Assembly: GCF_024679245.1 (NCBI RefSeq)
Contig: NC_090185.1
Location: 28,828,670 to 28,892,669, forward strand
Direction of reading: 5' to 3'
Origin: Pseudorasbora parva
Lineage: Eukaryota; Chordata; Actinopteri; Cypriniformes; Gobionidae
Length of the DNA: 64,000 bases
Shown piece by piece: positions 21,597 to 34,137 of this stretch (within the stretch, counting starts at the first letter, position 1; each line of letters starts with the position of its first letter). The notes beneath the pieces are model-generated. The model was given only the letters and a program-made list of their open reading frames with translations, did no database searches and was not told where the DNA came from. The position numbers were made by a program, and so were the translations under genes.

Positions 21597-22565
21597 CCCT
21601 CAGAGCCCGACGGCATCGTCCGCGACGTCACACGGGACCTCCGATAAATATTTATATTATTTAATGAAAGTTTTATCGATTTTCTTACCGTTTTTCCCAG
21701 CAGAAAGCTAACGAGCTAGCCATCACGGGGGTGTCTTTGGTGTCTTTGTAGCCTTTACAGAAGGTTTTCTATCCAGCCTGGAACATGTGCATCTTTTCGG
21801 AGTTGTTCAGCAATAAATCAAAACGCTTACATCCAAGATTTATCCACTTGATGTCCATAATTTATAAATGTTCCGTCATTTTTGCCGCTAGCTCGATGCT
21901 AGCTGCCATTTTGGATATCTCATGACGCTTTGCGTGAGGCTTTGACCAATGACAGGCTGATCCGTCAGCCACGTTGGTGTGCGTCATTACGCATGAACCC
22001 CAGCTCTGTTATTGTGGTATCCTATGGTAGAAGGCAATGTGTGAATTGCAAACAGACAAGGCAGGTCAAACAGGCCACCCCCTGGAAATGCAAAGCCTGT
22101 GATGTGGCCCTCTGTTTGATTCCTGATAGGAACTGTTTTGAGGCTTGGCACCTGTAAATATCCAAAATAGGCCAAAAACGCCTGGACTTTTTTTGGAAAA
22201 ATGTAAATAGTTTTTGTTCTGTATAAGTTCTTATGTTTATTCCTGAGTTCCAGGACTCCAAAGACTTGAACAAACTGTTTTCCAGAGGAAATATGCTTAG
22301 CTTTTATTTATTTGTGTGTGTTTTCAATAAATATTTGAGTGATTCAATTTCCGTTTTATGTTTTCATTTGTCTTTATGGTCCCATAACTTTTTTTACATT
22401 CAGGTGACATCAATGCAACACAAATATACTGACAGTGCAACTTGTCTTGAAAAAAAAGAGGTGTGTCAATTGTCTGTGCACAACAGGGTTGATGTTTTAC
22501 AAGCTTTTTAGTAAATTAAACCAGGCGAAAAATTAATTGTAAAAATACCCTTAGGTCTTAAAGGG
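21597..22565 (+). mobile_element. piggyBac-like TTAA element
   Basis: Inserted exactly between duplicated TTAA (21593-21596, 22566-22569). Ends begin CCCT on both strands (CCCTCAGAGCC and CCCTTTAAGACC), the piggyBac signature. Length 969 bp, with no catalytic transposase domain. It keeps a C-terminal zinc domain. Confidence 0.75.
21930..22157 (+). pseudogene. piggyBac transposase C-terminal cysteine-rich domain
   Basis: The open frame ends with RRQCVNCKQTRQVKQ, then WKCKACDVALC, DRNCFEAWHL and a stop. The spacing C-x2-C ... C-x2-C ... C ... C-x3-H matches the C-terminal cysteine-rich domain that piggyBac transposases use to bind their terminal repeats. The DDD catalytic core is absent, so this is an internally deleted derivative, not an active enzyme. 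The stop is natural for the family, since the domain is C-terminal. Confidence 0.7.
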
Positions 22566-23598
22566 TTAAGCAATTTTTGAGCGTGGCATGGTTGTTAGGC
22601 CGGTAGATGGGCCAGTCTTAGTATTTCACAATCTGCTCAGTTAATGGGATTTTCACACACAACCATTTCTAGGGTTTACCAAGAATGGTGTGAAAAGGGA
22701 AAAACATCCAGTATACGGCAGTCCTGTGGGGGAAAATGCCTTGTTGATGCTAGAGGTCAGAGGAGAACGGGCCGACTGATTCAAGCTGATAGAAGAGCAA
22801 CTTTGACTGAATTACCACTCAGTTACAACCGAGGTATGCAGCAAACCATTTGTGAAGCCACAACATGCACAACCTTGAGGCGGATGGGCTACAACAGCAG
22901 AAGACCCCACCGGGTACCACTCATCTCCACTACAAATAGGAAAAAGAAGCTACAATTTGCACAAGCTAGCCAAATTTGGACAGTTTAAGACTGGAAAAAT
23001 GCTGCTTGCTCTGATGAGTTACGATTTCTGTTGAGACATTCAGATTGTAGAGTCAGAATCTGACATAAACAGAATGAGAACATGGATCCATCATGCCTTG
23101 TTACCACTGTGCAGGCTGGTGGTGGTGGTGTAATGGTGTGGGGGATGTTTTCTTGGCACACTTTTGGCCCCTTCGTGCCAATTGGGCATCGTTTAAATGC
23201 CACGGCCTACCTGAGAATTGTTTCTGACCATGTCCATCCCTTTATGACCACCATGTACCCATCCTCTGATGGCTACTTCCAGCAGGATAATGCACCATGT
23301 CACAAAGCTTGAATCATTTCAAATTGGTTTCTTAAACATGACAATGAGTTCACTGTACTAAAATGGTCCCCACAGTTACCAGATCTCAACCCAATAGAGC
23401 ATCTTTGGGATGTGGTGGAACGGGAGGTTCGTGCCATAAATATCCATCAACTGTAAGATGCTATCCTATCAATATGGGCCAACAGTTTTAAAAAATGACC
23501 AGAATCAATGCAACGTAGAATTAAGGCAGTTCTGAAGATGAAAGGGGGTCAAACACAGTATTAGTATGGCGTTCCTAATAATCATTTAGGTGAGAGTA

Positions 23599-26500
23599 CC
23601 AATATTAGAATCTTTAATCTGACAAATCTGTTTCGCCAGTATACTATTACAGTATCAACTGAGGGTGCTTTCGCTTGCGTTTGAGGGTGCTTAGCACCCA
23701 CTAGTACCCCCGTAGAACCAGGTGCCAGAGTGTTAATTTACAGTGGGGAAACTAGACATCATGGAGGCTGTCTGGTTCCTTAAGGAGATTAAATTGTACA
23801 AATGTGTTTGATCATCGGTCCAGTTGCTACAGGGCCTTTACAGTCAGTTGAGCTTAGTACCCTCTCCGTGAAGATGGCCCCCTTGACTGCGTTTATCTCT
23901 TTCAAGAGGTGGTAGACCTATATGCCCTCTCAGCTAAATCAGACATTGCATTCAGCACCTTTCTTCTCTCTAAGCTGATAACGCATGCAAATTAGGTCTA
24001 GTTAAAGTTTCCCTTGAGTGGTGAACCCTGGACCACCCTTCTAAATTAAAGGAACACTTTTTAATCAGAGAATAGCATCAAGTCAGTTAAGTAGCAGAGG
24101 GGGTTGTTAATCAGTTTCAGCTGCTTTGCTGTTGAGGCTGACATTTTTTTGGGAATCCCACGGGTCACGGGAAATAAAATCACTATTAATCACGGGATTG
24201 GGACGGGAGCAGATTTTTTTTTTACTGGGAGTGGACGAGACCGGGAATTGTAATAACATGATACCATCTTTACAAATATACTCTTTATATTTATATAAAT
24301 TAACTACCGGTGTATATTTTAATTTTGAACTTAATTCGGCCACCGAAAGACTTTGGCCGAATGTCCACCAAAGCGTTTTTAGCCGGCTGAAAACGCTAGG
24401 CGCTCAGCTGAAAACGCCTCGCTGTGAGCGCTTGAGAGCGTTTTGGCAGGCAGCATTTTTTTTTTTTCCTAATCACCGACATACGGCCGAGATGTTGTGA
24501 TGATGCAAACAGAAACTGTGACCTGCACGTTCTCGTCTAAACAACACGTCTGTGGCGTGGACGTATGTGGTTCATCTCACATCTGATGACGCATCTATGG
24601 TAAACTTTGTTCAATGCATGCTAGTGCTTCCGTATGTTCGAATATATGACCAGTCGTTTTCGCCGCCATTACCCGGGTGTAGAGCCAGAAGACGCGAATG
24701 AGAACTCGCGTGCGTTGTGAGAAGCGCACTCATCTCATAGCGCGCACATATTTAGTTATCTTTCAAGTCTTGCTCTTGAACGGACAAACTCACTCAAATA
24801 GTAAACAACATGTCCATCTTGATGAGTATCCAAGCAGACATAGTCTGAATATGCCTTAAGTAAACTGAGTGTATACAGTTGAGAAAGACGACATATCTTT
24901 AGGACATTAGGTTTTAAAGGGTCCAGTAGTGTTTACTGCTGTCTGTTTAACGTCAAACAAAAGATAAGAACATCACTCACTGCTCTTGATTGAATAGCTT
25001 TTGTAAGTTTAATAAGGATTAATCTTTAATTTAACAAGTTAAATATGCAGTTATTTTTACAATTGATTACTTTATTCATTTTCTGTACCTTTCTGCAGGC
25101 CAGTACATTTATTTAATGTACATGTAGCCCTCTCACCAATAAATATGGCCCATTATGTCCAGGAGACCTTCCAAAAGACACTAACTTGGTGAGATGCACA
25201 TTTCTAAATTTATTTAGTTTCCGTTAAACACAAAACCCAGATCTTCAGATACCACTATAAGTGTCAGTTTAGTGTTTTAGCCATTTAAATTGGAAGTAAT
25301 TACAAACTGGTGTTCAACGGTTCACAACGTAAATATTACTCTCACAGCAGTGTACACCTATGATCTGTAAAAAATTACCATACAATTTTTCCTTTCCTCC
25401 ACAGGAAACCACAAAAAATGTTTACTGAACAATAAACATGAATTTATTAAACTAGAACTTTTTTGATGAAATCCTCACTTCCCCCAGCTGGGATTTCAGT
25501 TAGTAGGCGCGCTATGTTGGAGCTCTTTGTAATTTGACACCACATTGAATACTCACAGATCCAGAGAAACGACAACTCGAAGAAATTGATCCAGGTCCAG
25601 AATAAGGAAACACATAGAAAGGAACAGCAGCAATCTGGAGCCATCCAGCGATGATGATAAAGATGTTCCAACTCCATCCGCGAGCGAATCCCGATGTGCA
25701 GCACTTAACACAACACACACACACACAACAGCTGTGCTCTTGCGCTGTGATCAGTCAATCTTCGATGTACGTCGATCACTCACTTTAGATCACTTTCCAG
25801 TTCGCTCCACTTTTCAAAGTACCATTAACTTCCTTCCCGAACATAATCTTTCGAATACTCAATGCCAATAGTTCTTTAACTGTTGTAATTTGTTAAACTC
25901 AGTCAAAAAAAAACAGTCTTCTTCAAAGTTTTCAACACACTATGCAAACAAACGTTATTTTTTTTCTTGCAATACGTTTTCTAATTCTAATTCTCAATCA
26001 ACTTTTTACTATCTTTTTTTCCCACGAGATCTCAATTTTTTCACGAGCGAGCTCTCTATTTTTCTTCCTCATCCCGCCCCCTTGAACTTCAGGGGTCACC
26101 ATCAGAATACTTCATTGGATAAACATATTTCCACTAAAAATAAAAATAAACACTTTTTGTAATGTTCTCCTACATTTCAACTGCAAGACTTTTCTTCACA
26201 TTTAACAAATATGAATCACATTGAAAATTACTTAAAGAGATAGTTTCTAATTTCCAACAATATGAATCCCCATTCCAACATTCAAATACTCATTCACATG
26301 AGCTAATGACTCTCTCTTTTTTTATTATTATAAAACTCTTCTCTTCAACAAAGAAATAAACTTCCATAAAAATTGGAAACTACATACCCTTTGGAAGGGC
26401 TCTACATACACATGAGTGAGGTCAAGTTAAACATTTTAGTTTGAATTTTATTTTATACTGTGTGTTGTTGCAATGTGCTGAATAAATATTTGCATAATTT

Positions 26501-26689
26501 GAAATTTTTTTATTATTTGAAACTTTAATATTAATTTATGCAATTGCAATGCCTTGGTTTTAGTGCATAAAATCTGTCATAGCCATAAATGGAATGGTAC
26601 TAATAATTGCCATAATTTTTTTCTGTTTCGGTTTTCGGCCTTGGTTTCGGCCAAGAATTTTGATTTCGGTGGATCCCTAGTCTGAAATA
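23599..26689. other. Gene-free, repeat-derived stretch
   Basis: Contains hAT-like fragments (GGGAATCCCACGGGTCACGGG near 24150; GGTTTCGGCCAAG...TTTCGGTGGATCCCTA near 26640-26680, resembling a right terminus), a C-rich to T-rich segment at about 25440-26160 of LTR-like appearance, and otherwise AT-rich sequence. No ORF here carries a recognisable domain. Confidence 0.4.
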
Positions 26690-26699
26690 ACCAAAATGA

Positions 26700-26915
26700 A
26701 GGTTTGCTGTGTCTCCCAGCACAGTCTCAAGAGCGTGGATAAGATTCCAGGAGACAGACAGTTATTCTAGGAGAGCTGGACAAGGTGGTTGAAGGTCTTT
26801 AGCCCATCAGAAGGACCGGTATCTGCTCCTTTGTGCAGGGAGGAGCAGGATGAGTACTGCCAGAGCCATAAAAAATGACCTCCAGCAGGCCACTGGTTGC
26901 GAGGAGGTGAATTGC
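26700..26915 (+). pseudogene. Tc1-family transposase N-terminal fragment
   Basis: The reading frame KDRYLLLCAGRSRMSTARAI followed by KNDLQQATG resembles the helix-turn-helix region of a Tc1-family transposase (recalled motif DRYLLLCARRN...ALQNDLQQATG). No DDE core follows. Truncated relic. Confidence 0.55.
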
Positions 26916-27041
26916 ACTTTACTTGACGTTACGCTTGTCAGCATTGCGCCATCACAAACTCGTAATGCAGTTCAAGAACCATCAATAGGCCAATCTGTCA
27001 CAGATATCCGTTTTTATTGGTATAAATTGCTGCTTTATTGA

Positions 27042-27190
27042 CAGTGTTGGGAGTAACGCATTACAAAAGTAATACATTACAGTAACTTATTACTTTTTGT
27101 GGTAACGCAGTAGTGTCAGGCATTACTAATGAATTTTCAGTAATATTTTACTCTGTACATTTTCAGTAACGCTTGCGTTTTATATTTATA
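27042..27190 (+). mobile_element. hAT terminal fragment (CAGTGTTGGGAGTAACGC)
   Basis: CAGTGTTGGGAGTAACGCAT followed by repeated ATTACA/GTAAC motifs is a familiar fish hAT 5' end. No matching 3' end is present. Confidence 0.5.
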
Positions 27191-28500
27191 TTTTAGTCCC
27201 AGAGCATATGAAGTCAATGCCCACTTTACTGTCCAGGCCTAGAAAGGGAATAAAAACATCATCAAAGTAGTCCATATGGGACATCAGTTAGTTGATTAGA
27301 GTCTCTTGAAGCATCGAAAATACATTTTGGTCCGAAAATATCAAAAACTATGAATTATTCAGCATTGTCTTCTCTTCCGCGTTCTTCCAAAAAGATATGA
27401 ATCAATGATTTGGGTTGCCAATGTCACGTGATTTCAGCAGTTCGAATAGCGTCAAACCGCCAAACTGCTGAAATCATGTGACTATAGCTGTGTCTCATTT
27501 CGTTAAATTTCAAAGGCTGCATCCTCCGCAGGACACGTCCTGTGTAGGATGCAGTCTACGGAGTGTCCTCAATCAGAATTAAACGAGACGTCCTTCATAG
27601 GACACACAGGCAGGAAGTATCACGTTTCTATGCCAACACGTTCAGCCTTGTTGCGCACTCACACCAGTTATATGAATGAAAATTATTTATAACTTTAAAA
27701 TTACTATGAAATGTTTCTTGTCTTGACAGCAATGTACTGTTCTAAACGTTTAAAAATCACTAAAGTGTTGCAATCCTGTTAACCACAACTATCTGTTTGA
27801 GGTAATAGAGCTAAAAAAACAAAAACAAGCTTGAACTTACATTTTAAACACCACACATACGCTTGCATGTATATCTGGCAATGGTGCAGTTTTTTCATAT
27901 AATGTAAAAAAAAAAAAATGACGGTTGTTAACGGCGACGCAAAGAATTGTGGGTTATCTCCAGCCGTGAAGGATACTCCTCGTGCACACTCCGAATTCCC
28001 GTGAAAGAAGGACGCATTCGAAGGTCGCATTTAGAGTGTCCTTCTCTCTTTTTTGAAATGAGACGGCCTTATGACGTATGCACCCTTCAAATGCGACCTC
28101 CGGAGGACGCAGCCTTCTGAAATGAGACACAGCTATTGGCGACCCACAGCATTGATCGATTCACTGATTCATTAACCGTTTTAATCTTTTTGGAGACACA
28201 CGGAAGAAAAGAAAATTCTGAATAAATTCATAGTTTTTGATATTTTTGGACCAAAATGTATTTTTAATGCTTCAAGAGACTCTAATCAACCCATGATGTC
28301 ACATATGGACTACGTTTATGATGTTTTCATTCCCTTTCTGGACATGGAAAGTGTGCATTAACTGCATATGCTTTGAGACTAAAATATAAAATATCTTAAA
28401 CTGTGTTCCGATGATGAACGGAGGTCTTACAGATGAGGAACGTCATTAGGGTGAGTCATTAATGACATCAATTTCATTTTTGGGTGAACTAACCCTTTAA
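27190..28500. mobile_element. Foldback DNA element, arms ~250-290 bp
   Basis: 27190-27480 is largely the reverse complement of 28140-28395 (shared segments such as TTGATTAGAGTCTCTTGAAG and AATATCAAAAACTATGAATT). The right end has TTTCATTTTTGGGTGAACTA followed by ACCCTTTAA, the terminus of a common cyprinid foldback family. The left terminus is missing. A second MITE sits between the arms. Confidence 0.6.
27487..28133. mobile_element. MITE with GCTGTGTCTCATTTC termini
   Basis: Inverted ends GCTGTGTCTCATTTC and GAAATGAGACACAGC are perfect, with further similarity inward (CCTCCG...GACGCAGCCTTC), flanked by TA. 647 bp, no transposase. Inserted between the arms of the surrounding foldback element. 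Confidence 0.75.
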
Positions 28501-28631
28501 TAGTGATTATCAATTAAATTATGGATGACAGGGGTTAGGTGGTGTTAAAAACCAACAAAGCTTCTTTGATGCGAGAATATAACCCTTTTTTGAACATTCA
28601 ACTTGAACAAATATGAACTTGAAAAGTATTT

Positions 28632-28785
28632 TTTTAAATTAAGGGGTAATTATCCATACTTACTTTACATTTACCCTGTAACTACATGAAACAAGAGGGG
28701 AAAAACACCACTTTAATTTACAGCCCATAGATTCACACTTATCCTATAACGGCATGGATAATTACCCCTTATTTAAAAAAGTTAT
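28632..28785. mobile_element. Short MITE/foldback (AAGGGGTAATTATCCAT ends)
   Basis: TTAAGGGGTAATTATCCATA on the left and GCATGGATAATTACCCCTTA on the right are inverted. About 150 bp, no coding. Confidence 0.65.
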
Positions 28786-29355
28786 GTTGTAAATTCACTT
28801 TACTTATACAGTACTTTCCGGACTGCAGTCGAAAGCATTACCAAAACTTTTTAGTGCAGTCTGTCAGGATGAAAACAAGAGAATGAGTTCAGATACGACT
28901 ACAAAAACATAAAAACAATCTTAATTTCTTGTAAAAGTCAACTACTCATGAATTAATTCAGGAAAGAGCAACGAGTGTTTTTCTGTTCTTTTCTTAGCTT
29001 GATCGGGTGCTCTTCAACAAATAAATTAAAAAACTCTGCTAATTAATGCTAAGTTTACTCTCGCTTTTAGTTTCTCTGCAGGTATGGAAGGTGGATAAAA
29101 CCGGAAGCTCCTGTTGTGCATTTTCAGTAATAATAATAAATGACAGAAGGAATGTTTGAGACATTCAGGAAAGTGGGTTAGAATAAAAACGTCAATGAAA
29201 GGAAGCTTATCACACTCGTGTAAGTTTGAGTTCATTTGCTTATTTCATTCATTGGGTTTCATTTCACCTACAGCAAAAAACACAAAAGACTAAGAAACAT
29301 TATGATGTTTAAAAACTATTTTTGTCACACTTTAAAGGACATAATAATATCAACA
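28786..29355. other. Non-coding stretch with possible 5' exon
   Basis: No ORF of note. 29090-29240 resembles 48280-48455 in several blocks (GGAA.CTCCTGT..GC.TTTT, ATGACAG) and ends in a donor-like GTAAGT, so it may be a relic 5'-UTR exon of a paralogous gene. Confidence 0.3.
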
Positions 29356-29518
29356 TACACTCTTAGAAGAAAAGGTTCTATCGGTGCTATGTACATGGAA
29401 CCCTTAAAAGTTTATGTATAGAAGTATAGTTGAGTATACTCCAAAGACCCTTTTATGCTATAAAATGGTTCTATAATGACAAGAAAGAACCATTTTGGCA
29501 CTTAAAAGGGGATCTATA

Positions 29519-30045
29519 TAGCCTGACAAGCCAGACCCACATCAAGATGTTTGGTCTGGAAACTCACCATTGACAGCTCAATCCGAGGGGCAGGATAAAT
29601 GGTTGTCTTTCAAACTCCCTCTGCACCCGATAGGATAGAGCTACAACCAACCAGAGCAACGAAGGTGAAACAGAGCTTGGTGACAGATTAAACATTTGCT
29701 GTATCCGGTCGGCAAAACCCCGAACACATCTTCCCTTTTTAAGAATGACTTCAGTGCTGTTCTTTTTTCTTTTCTCAGAGAAAAGCTGAACTCCAAGTCT
29801 TCCAGAATCGCGGTCAAAGCTGATTCGAAAGACCGCCGCCGTTCGCCAGTTTCTGTGTTTACTAGAAGCACGCAAATGCAACTCGGCCGTCTCATTATGG
29901 CCCCGCCCACCGACTCTATACATGATATGATTGGCCCGTCCAGAGTGAGAGGAATACAGCTCAGAAGGGTATTGAGAGTTCCTAGACGACACTTGCGGGG
30001 AGATTAAATTTGCTGCCGCTAGGGTGCGTCTAGATTTCTAGGCTA
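29519..30045. mobile_element. Nested TIR element with 9-bp target duplication
   Basis: Flanked by GGATCTATA on both sides (29510-29518, 30046-30054). Ends TAGCCTGACAAGCCAGACC and TAGCCTAGAAATCTAGACG (reverse of right end) are imperfect inverted repeats. ORFs inside on both strands overlap one another and have no domain. A 9-bp duplication suggests a Mutator-like origin, but 8 bp plus one chance base (hAT) is possible. Confidence 0.65.
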
Positions 30046-30059
30046 GGATCTATATAGAA

Positions 30060-30210
30060 CACTGCAAAAAATGCCTTTCCGATCAAAATAAATAAGACAA
30101 TTACTTTTGCTTGTCTAGTAAAATTATTTTTTTTTTTTTTAAGAATGTTTAGATGTTTGGACTAGAAACCAGACAAAAAATACTAAGTAAGACAAGCATT
30201 TTTTGCAGTG
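30060..30210. mobile_element. 151-bp MITE with CACTGCAAAAAATGC termini
   Basis: Perfect inverted ends CACTGCAAAAAATGC / GCATTTTTTGCAGTG with AT-rich interior. Nested in the 29356-30287 element. Confidence 0.75.
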
Positions 30211-30682
30211 AACCTTTTAGGGGTTCCAACTACGTAGCGCCGATAGAACTTTTAAGGTTCTATAGAACCTTTTCTTCTAAGAGTGTAAAGAGAAGTCTGA
30301 ATAAGTCTGGAGACTCTCTGTGCTTTAGAAAGCAAAATTTTGCTCTTGAGGGACACAATTCTACAATAAAACAAAAGATTTGGGTTTTCCATAATAAAAA
30401 ACATGTAACATTCTTAGAATTGACAAGTTACATTATTGCGATGATTTCTGTGTCGGACATAATACAAGTTGGTCTTTTTGAAAAAATAAAAATAAAATAA
30501 TGATAAAAATGTGTCTGAATCGCGTTGATGATATCAGACCAACACCAACATTCATGTCAAGAAAAATAAATTATGCTCTACACAATCAAAAGCTTTATAT
30601 ATGTAAAATATGTAATATATATATATAGACCAAGAGACAGCTGCAAATATAAAGACGGTGAGATAATGTGAAAACTGAAACT

Positions 30683-31030
30683 TTTAAGCTTGGAACATAC
30701 TTTGCAAGAACAAAGAAATTTGTTCGTTTTCTCGAGGTGGCAAGAACAAGAACAAAGTTGGTTCTGGCCAGTACATTCATACTTCACGAGAACAGCAGGT
30801 GCCGATCATCTGCGTTTCTCCGCATTAACCACGCCCACTTTACATGTCTGACCAATCACACAATAGTTCTCGGACACCCGTAAGAAAAAACTTCTGCTCA
30901 GGCGATGTGTCGAGAACAAGCGGCGAGAACTCCCAAACCAGGGCTGCGAGAACAAAATGACGTCATTTTGTTCTCGCAGCCCTGGGAGCGAGAGCTTTTT
31001 TCTCTGTTCTTGCGGAGTATGTTGCAGCCT
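30683..31030. mobile_element. Foldback MITE in the 3' UTR of the Ig gene
   Basis: Left end AGCTTGGAACATACTTTGC and right end (reversed) AGGCTGCAACATACTCCGC are inverted repeats, followed inward by AAGAAC motifs. TTA flanks both ends (a possible 3-bp duplication, PIF/Harbinger style). The right TTA is the complement of the stop codon of the adjacent gene. Confidence 0.55.
30938..30985. repeat. 48-bp perfect palindrome centred on TGACGTCA
   Basis: Two perfect 24-base arms with no loop. The centre is a full cAMP-response element. Lies inside the MITE above and would form a cruciform or hairpin RNA. Confidence 0.9.
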
Positions 31031-34000
31031 TTAGGGCTGAAATGTCATTTGAGTCACGGTGACTGAGATTAAGCGACCTTGATTTTTCTTTCTATAGTAA
31101 ATTATAATGAAGCTTGTAATGAAGATTATAGGGAGTAGTACAGCTAATAGAATAAAAGGAAAATTGAAGGACACTGAAGTACCCACACGGCCTGATCCCA
31201 TTTCTTCTTCTTTTCCTGCAACAAAAACATTATATCACTGTGATAAAGGCAAGAGATTCATCTATAACAAGTAAACTTGAACCTTTGAAAAAAATGTAAA
31301 ACATGGCAACACTTTAAAATAATGATCCGTCATTATAGGCAGGAAGTAATGCAGGACTAATCAATTAAGATTCTACTATGAAATAATATGGAAACAAGCA
31401 TAAACTCCAAGCAACCAGGGCACAAAAAAGACAAAAATAGATGCCAACATGGCTGAGAGTGTCAGACCACCTGCAACAATGAGCCATTAAAACATTTTAA
31501 GATGATTTTAGGCAAAATGTCTGAAAAATCATATATACAGTAACTAATAATTAGATTTAATGGTTTATGACTTTCAACCAACATGTGGCGCAGATACGAA
31601 ATTAATGTGTTGTGGTCAGAGTGAAGTGTCAATGACACACGCAACGTTTGGTTTCAATATGTCAAGGCATTGCAGAGATCCAGCCTCAAAAGTCACTTTG
31701 GCATCATGCCTCATCTTTGTTGCTGGGCTATATGAAAACATTTTTGTCTATCAACACAAACTCCATACATTTTTGTCATCTCAGCCTGAAGATATTCTGA
31801 TTTGAATTTGGTGAAACTCAGACAAACGGAGGAGTTAGAAAAACTAGGTTTTTAAACAAAATCAAGATGGAGGACAAAAAGCTTGGCCAACTTTTGGCAA
31901 CAATGGTATGAAACGTTTTGAATACCTTCAGGGCACGGTGCCGATTGGACACACGAGTTTAGTAATGATAAACCAATGCATTCATAAAATATTTTATTTC
32001 AATTTACATTATAATACTGTATTGTAGTTAGTGCTGATTTCATGTTTTGTTCAATTATAGCGCCACCAAGTGACACAATCCCGCCATTTTTGTATGTGTC
32101 CTCAGAGTGCACCCATACATAAGTGTGTAGAATTTGGTGAAAATATCTAATTTTGTTTAGGAGTTATAGATATTTATATATATATGAGTACATAAAAAAT
32201 GTTTTTGTCACTTTTTATCAAAATTTTGTCATTTGGCCATTTTCATCAAACCACTATGATTCGATATGAAAATTCTGTTGTTAATTCCTCGCCCTCATGT
32301 CGTTCCAAACCCGTAAGATCTCCGTTCATCTTCAGAACACAAATGAAGATATTTATGATAAAATCCGAGAGCTCTCTGAACCCCCTCCATTGACAGCGAT
32401 TTAATAACACATTCAAAGTCCAGAAAGGTAGTCAAGACATTGCTAAAATAGTCCATGTAACTCCAGTGGTTCAACCTTAATTTTATAAAGTGACAAGAAT
32501 ACTTTTTTGTGCGTAAAAGCCCCTAAAACAACGACTTTATTCAGCAATTTCTTCTCGTCTGTGTCAGTCTCCTACGCTGATGACGTAGTAAACACAGTGC
32601 AGCGCTTCCGGGTTTTACGTCAGAACGCCGGCTTACCATTGGCCAACACTGTTCATGTGAGCACCACAACGCATGTGTGTGATGCTGACGCAGGAGCTGG
32701 CCAATGGTGAGCCAGCATTCTGACGTAGAACCCGGAAGCGCTGCACTGTCTTTACTGCGTCATCAACGTAGGAGACTGACACAGACGAGAAGAAATTGTT
32801 GAATAAATCACTATTTAAATTTTGTATCATTAAATTTAAGTAATTAAAATTATTTTTTGTTTGTTTTTTTGTGCACGAATAGCATTCTCTTCGCTTCATA
32901 AAATGAAAGTTGAATCCAGTGGAGTCACATTAACTATTTTAATGATGTTTTACCTTTCTGGACCTTGAAAGTGTTTCTTGCTGTCTATGGAGGGGTCAGA
33001 GAGCTCTTGGATTTTTTCAAAAATATCTTCATTTGTGTTCTGAAGATGAATGCAGATCTTACGGGTTTGGAACGACATGAGGGCGAGGAATTAATGACAG
33101 AAATTTCATTTTTGGGTGAACTAACGCATTAATCGTGTTTCCATATTATCATAGTGGAAGCTAAAGTGTTAATGTATTACTCATATTACTTCCTGCATAC
33201 TTATCTATTAATGATGGAGAATTATTCTAAAGTTTCACCAACTTCATACTATAAATGAAGCATTTTTACACACCCTTGATGAGCAGCTGTAAATTCTGAC
33301 TCTCATATGAGGGTCTGATGGTGCAGGAGTATCTTCCAGCATCATCATTAGTGAGATTATAGAGTTTGATGGAGAAGTTTCCTCTCTCATACTCCAATGG
33401 GAAAGTTTCAACTCTATTCTTGAACCGAGGGTCCTGTCGCTCTACTGAATCTTCACCCTTGATTATTTCATACACATACTTGTCATACTCGCTGCTTCTC
33501 TTCCTCCAATGCGCATTAATGTCTTGAAGTTTAAGACCACGTTCAGGGAAAGAACACGGCAGGACAACAGAACCGCCAGTATCAGCCTCTACTGAGACCT
33601 CCAGAGACGCTGAAATCACAGAAACGTTCAAACACACAGTCTCTAGCATGATTTTATCTTTCTGATGTGTCGTTCAGATGCTCACCTTTATTTATCAGCA
33701 CAGCAAGCACACAGATAACACGGCATCTGCAGAAACAGAAAAATAAGTTCATTTAACTTCCTTAATCTCAACCACAGCATGATAGTGGCATGATAACAGG
33801 CGTGTGTGAGTTGAACCAATCACCAGTGATCCCAGTGAGGTACAGCGGGTTAGAAATGCTGTCCGACTTCCTGTGACGCCATGCTATATGTGTGCAGAAA
33901 TACTCACAGCAGGCAGACTAAAAACTAAAATCACCATGACTTGTTTTACACTACATTCTGTCAATTGCTTTTCTATTTCTGTGAAGAGGAAGCTATTTTG

Positions 34001-34048
34001 ATTAAAGATTATGAGGCGCATGGATAAAAAACTAAATAATAAGGATAA

Positions 34049-34137
<89 letters not shown>

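Larger units (their letters stand above)
21421..23596 (+). mobile_element. Tc1-like transposon interrupted by a piggyBac-like element
   Basis: Ends CACTTACCTAAAGGATTATT and AATAATCATTTAGGTGAG form inverted repeats flanked by TA. The transposase begins MGKKGDLSNF at 21575, is interrupted by the TTAA insertion, resumes with HTH-type sequence (TTISRVYQEW) and reaches a DDE core (GGGGVMVWG, QQDNAPCHKA, then LPDLNPIEH). TGA after SNF and several later stops make it a pseudogene. Related copies lie at 38254-39186 and 63193-64000. Confidence 0.85.
29356..30287. mobile_element. TA-flanked MITE (CACTCTTAGAAGAAAAGGTTC ends)
   Basis: Long perfect terminal inverted repeat (TACACTCTTAGAAGAAAAGG, continuing TTCTAT) with TA flanks, a family common in cyprinids. 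Two further elements are nested in it. Confidence 0.8.

Noticed and set aside
29564..30007. Overlapping ORFs of 85-142 codons on both strands
   Set aside because: All lie within a short TIR element and overlap one another in several frames; typical of GC-rich repeat DNA.
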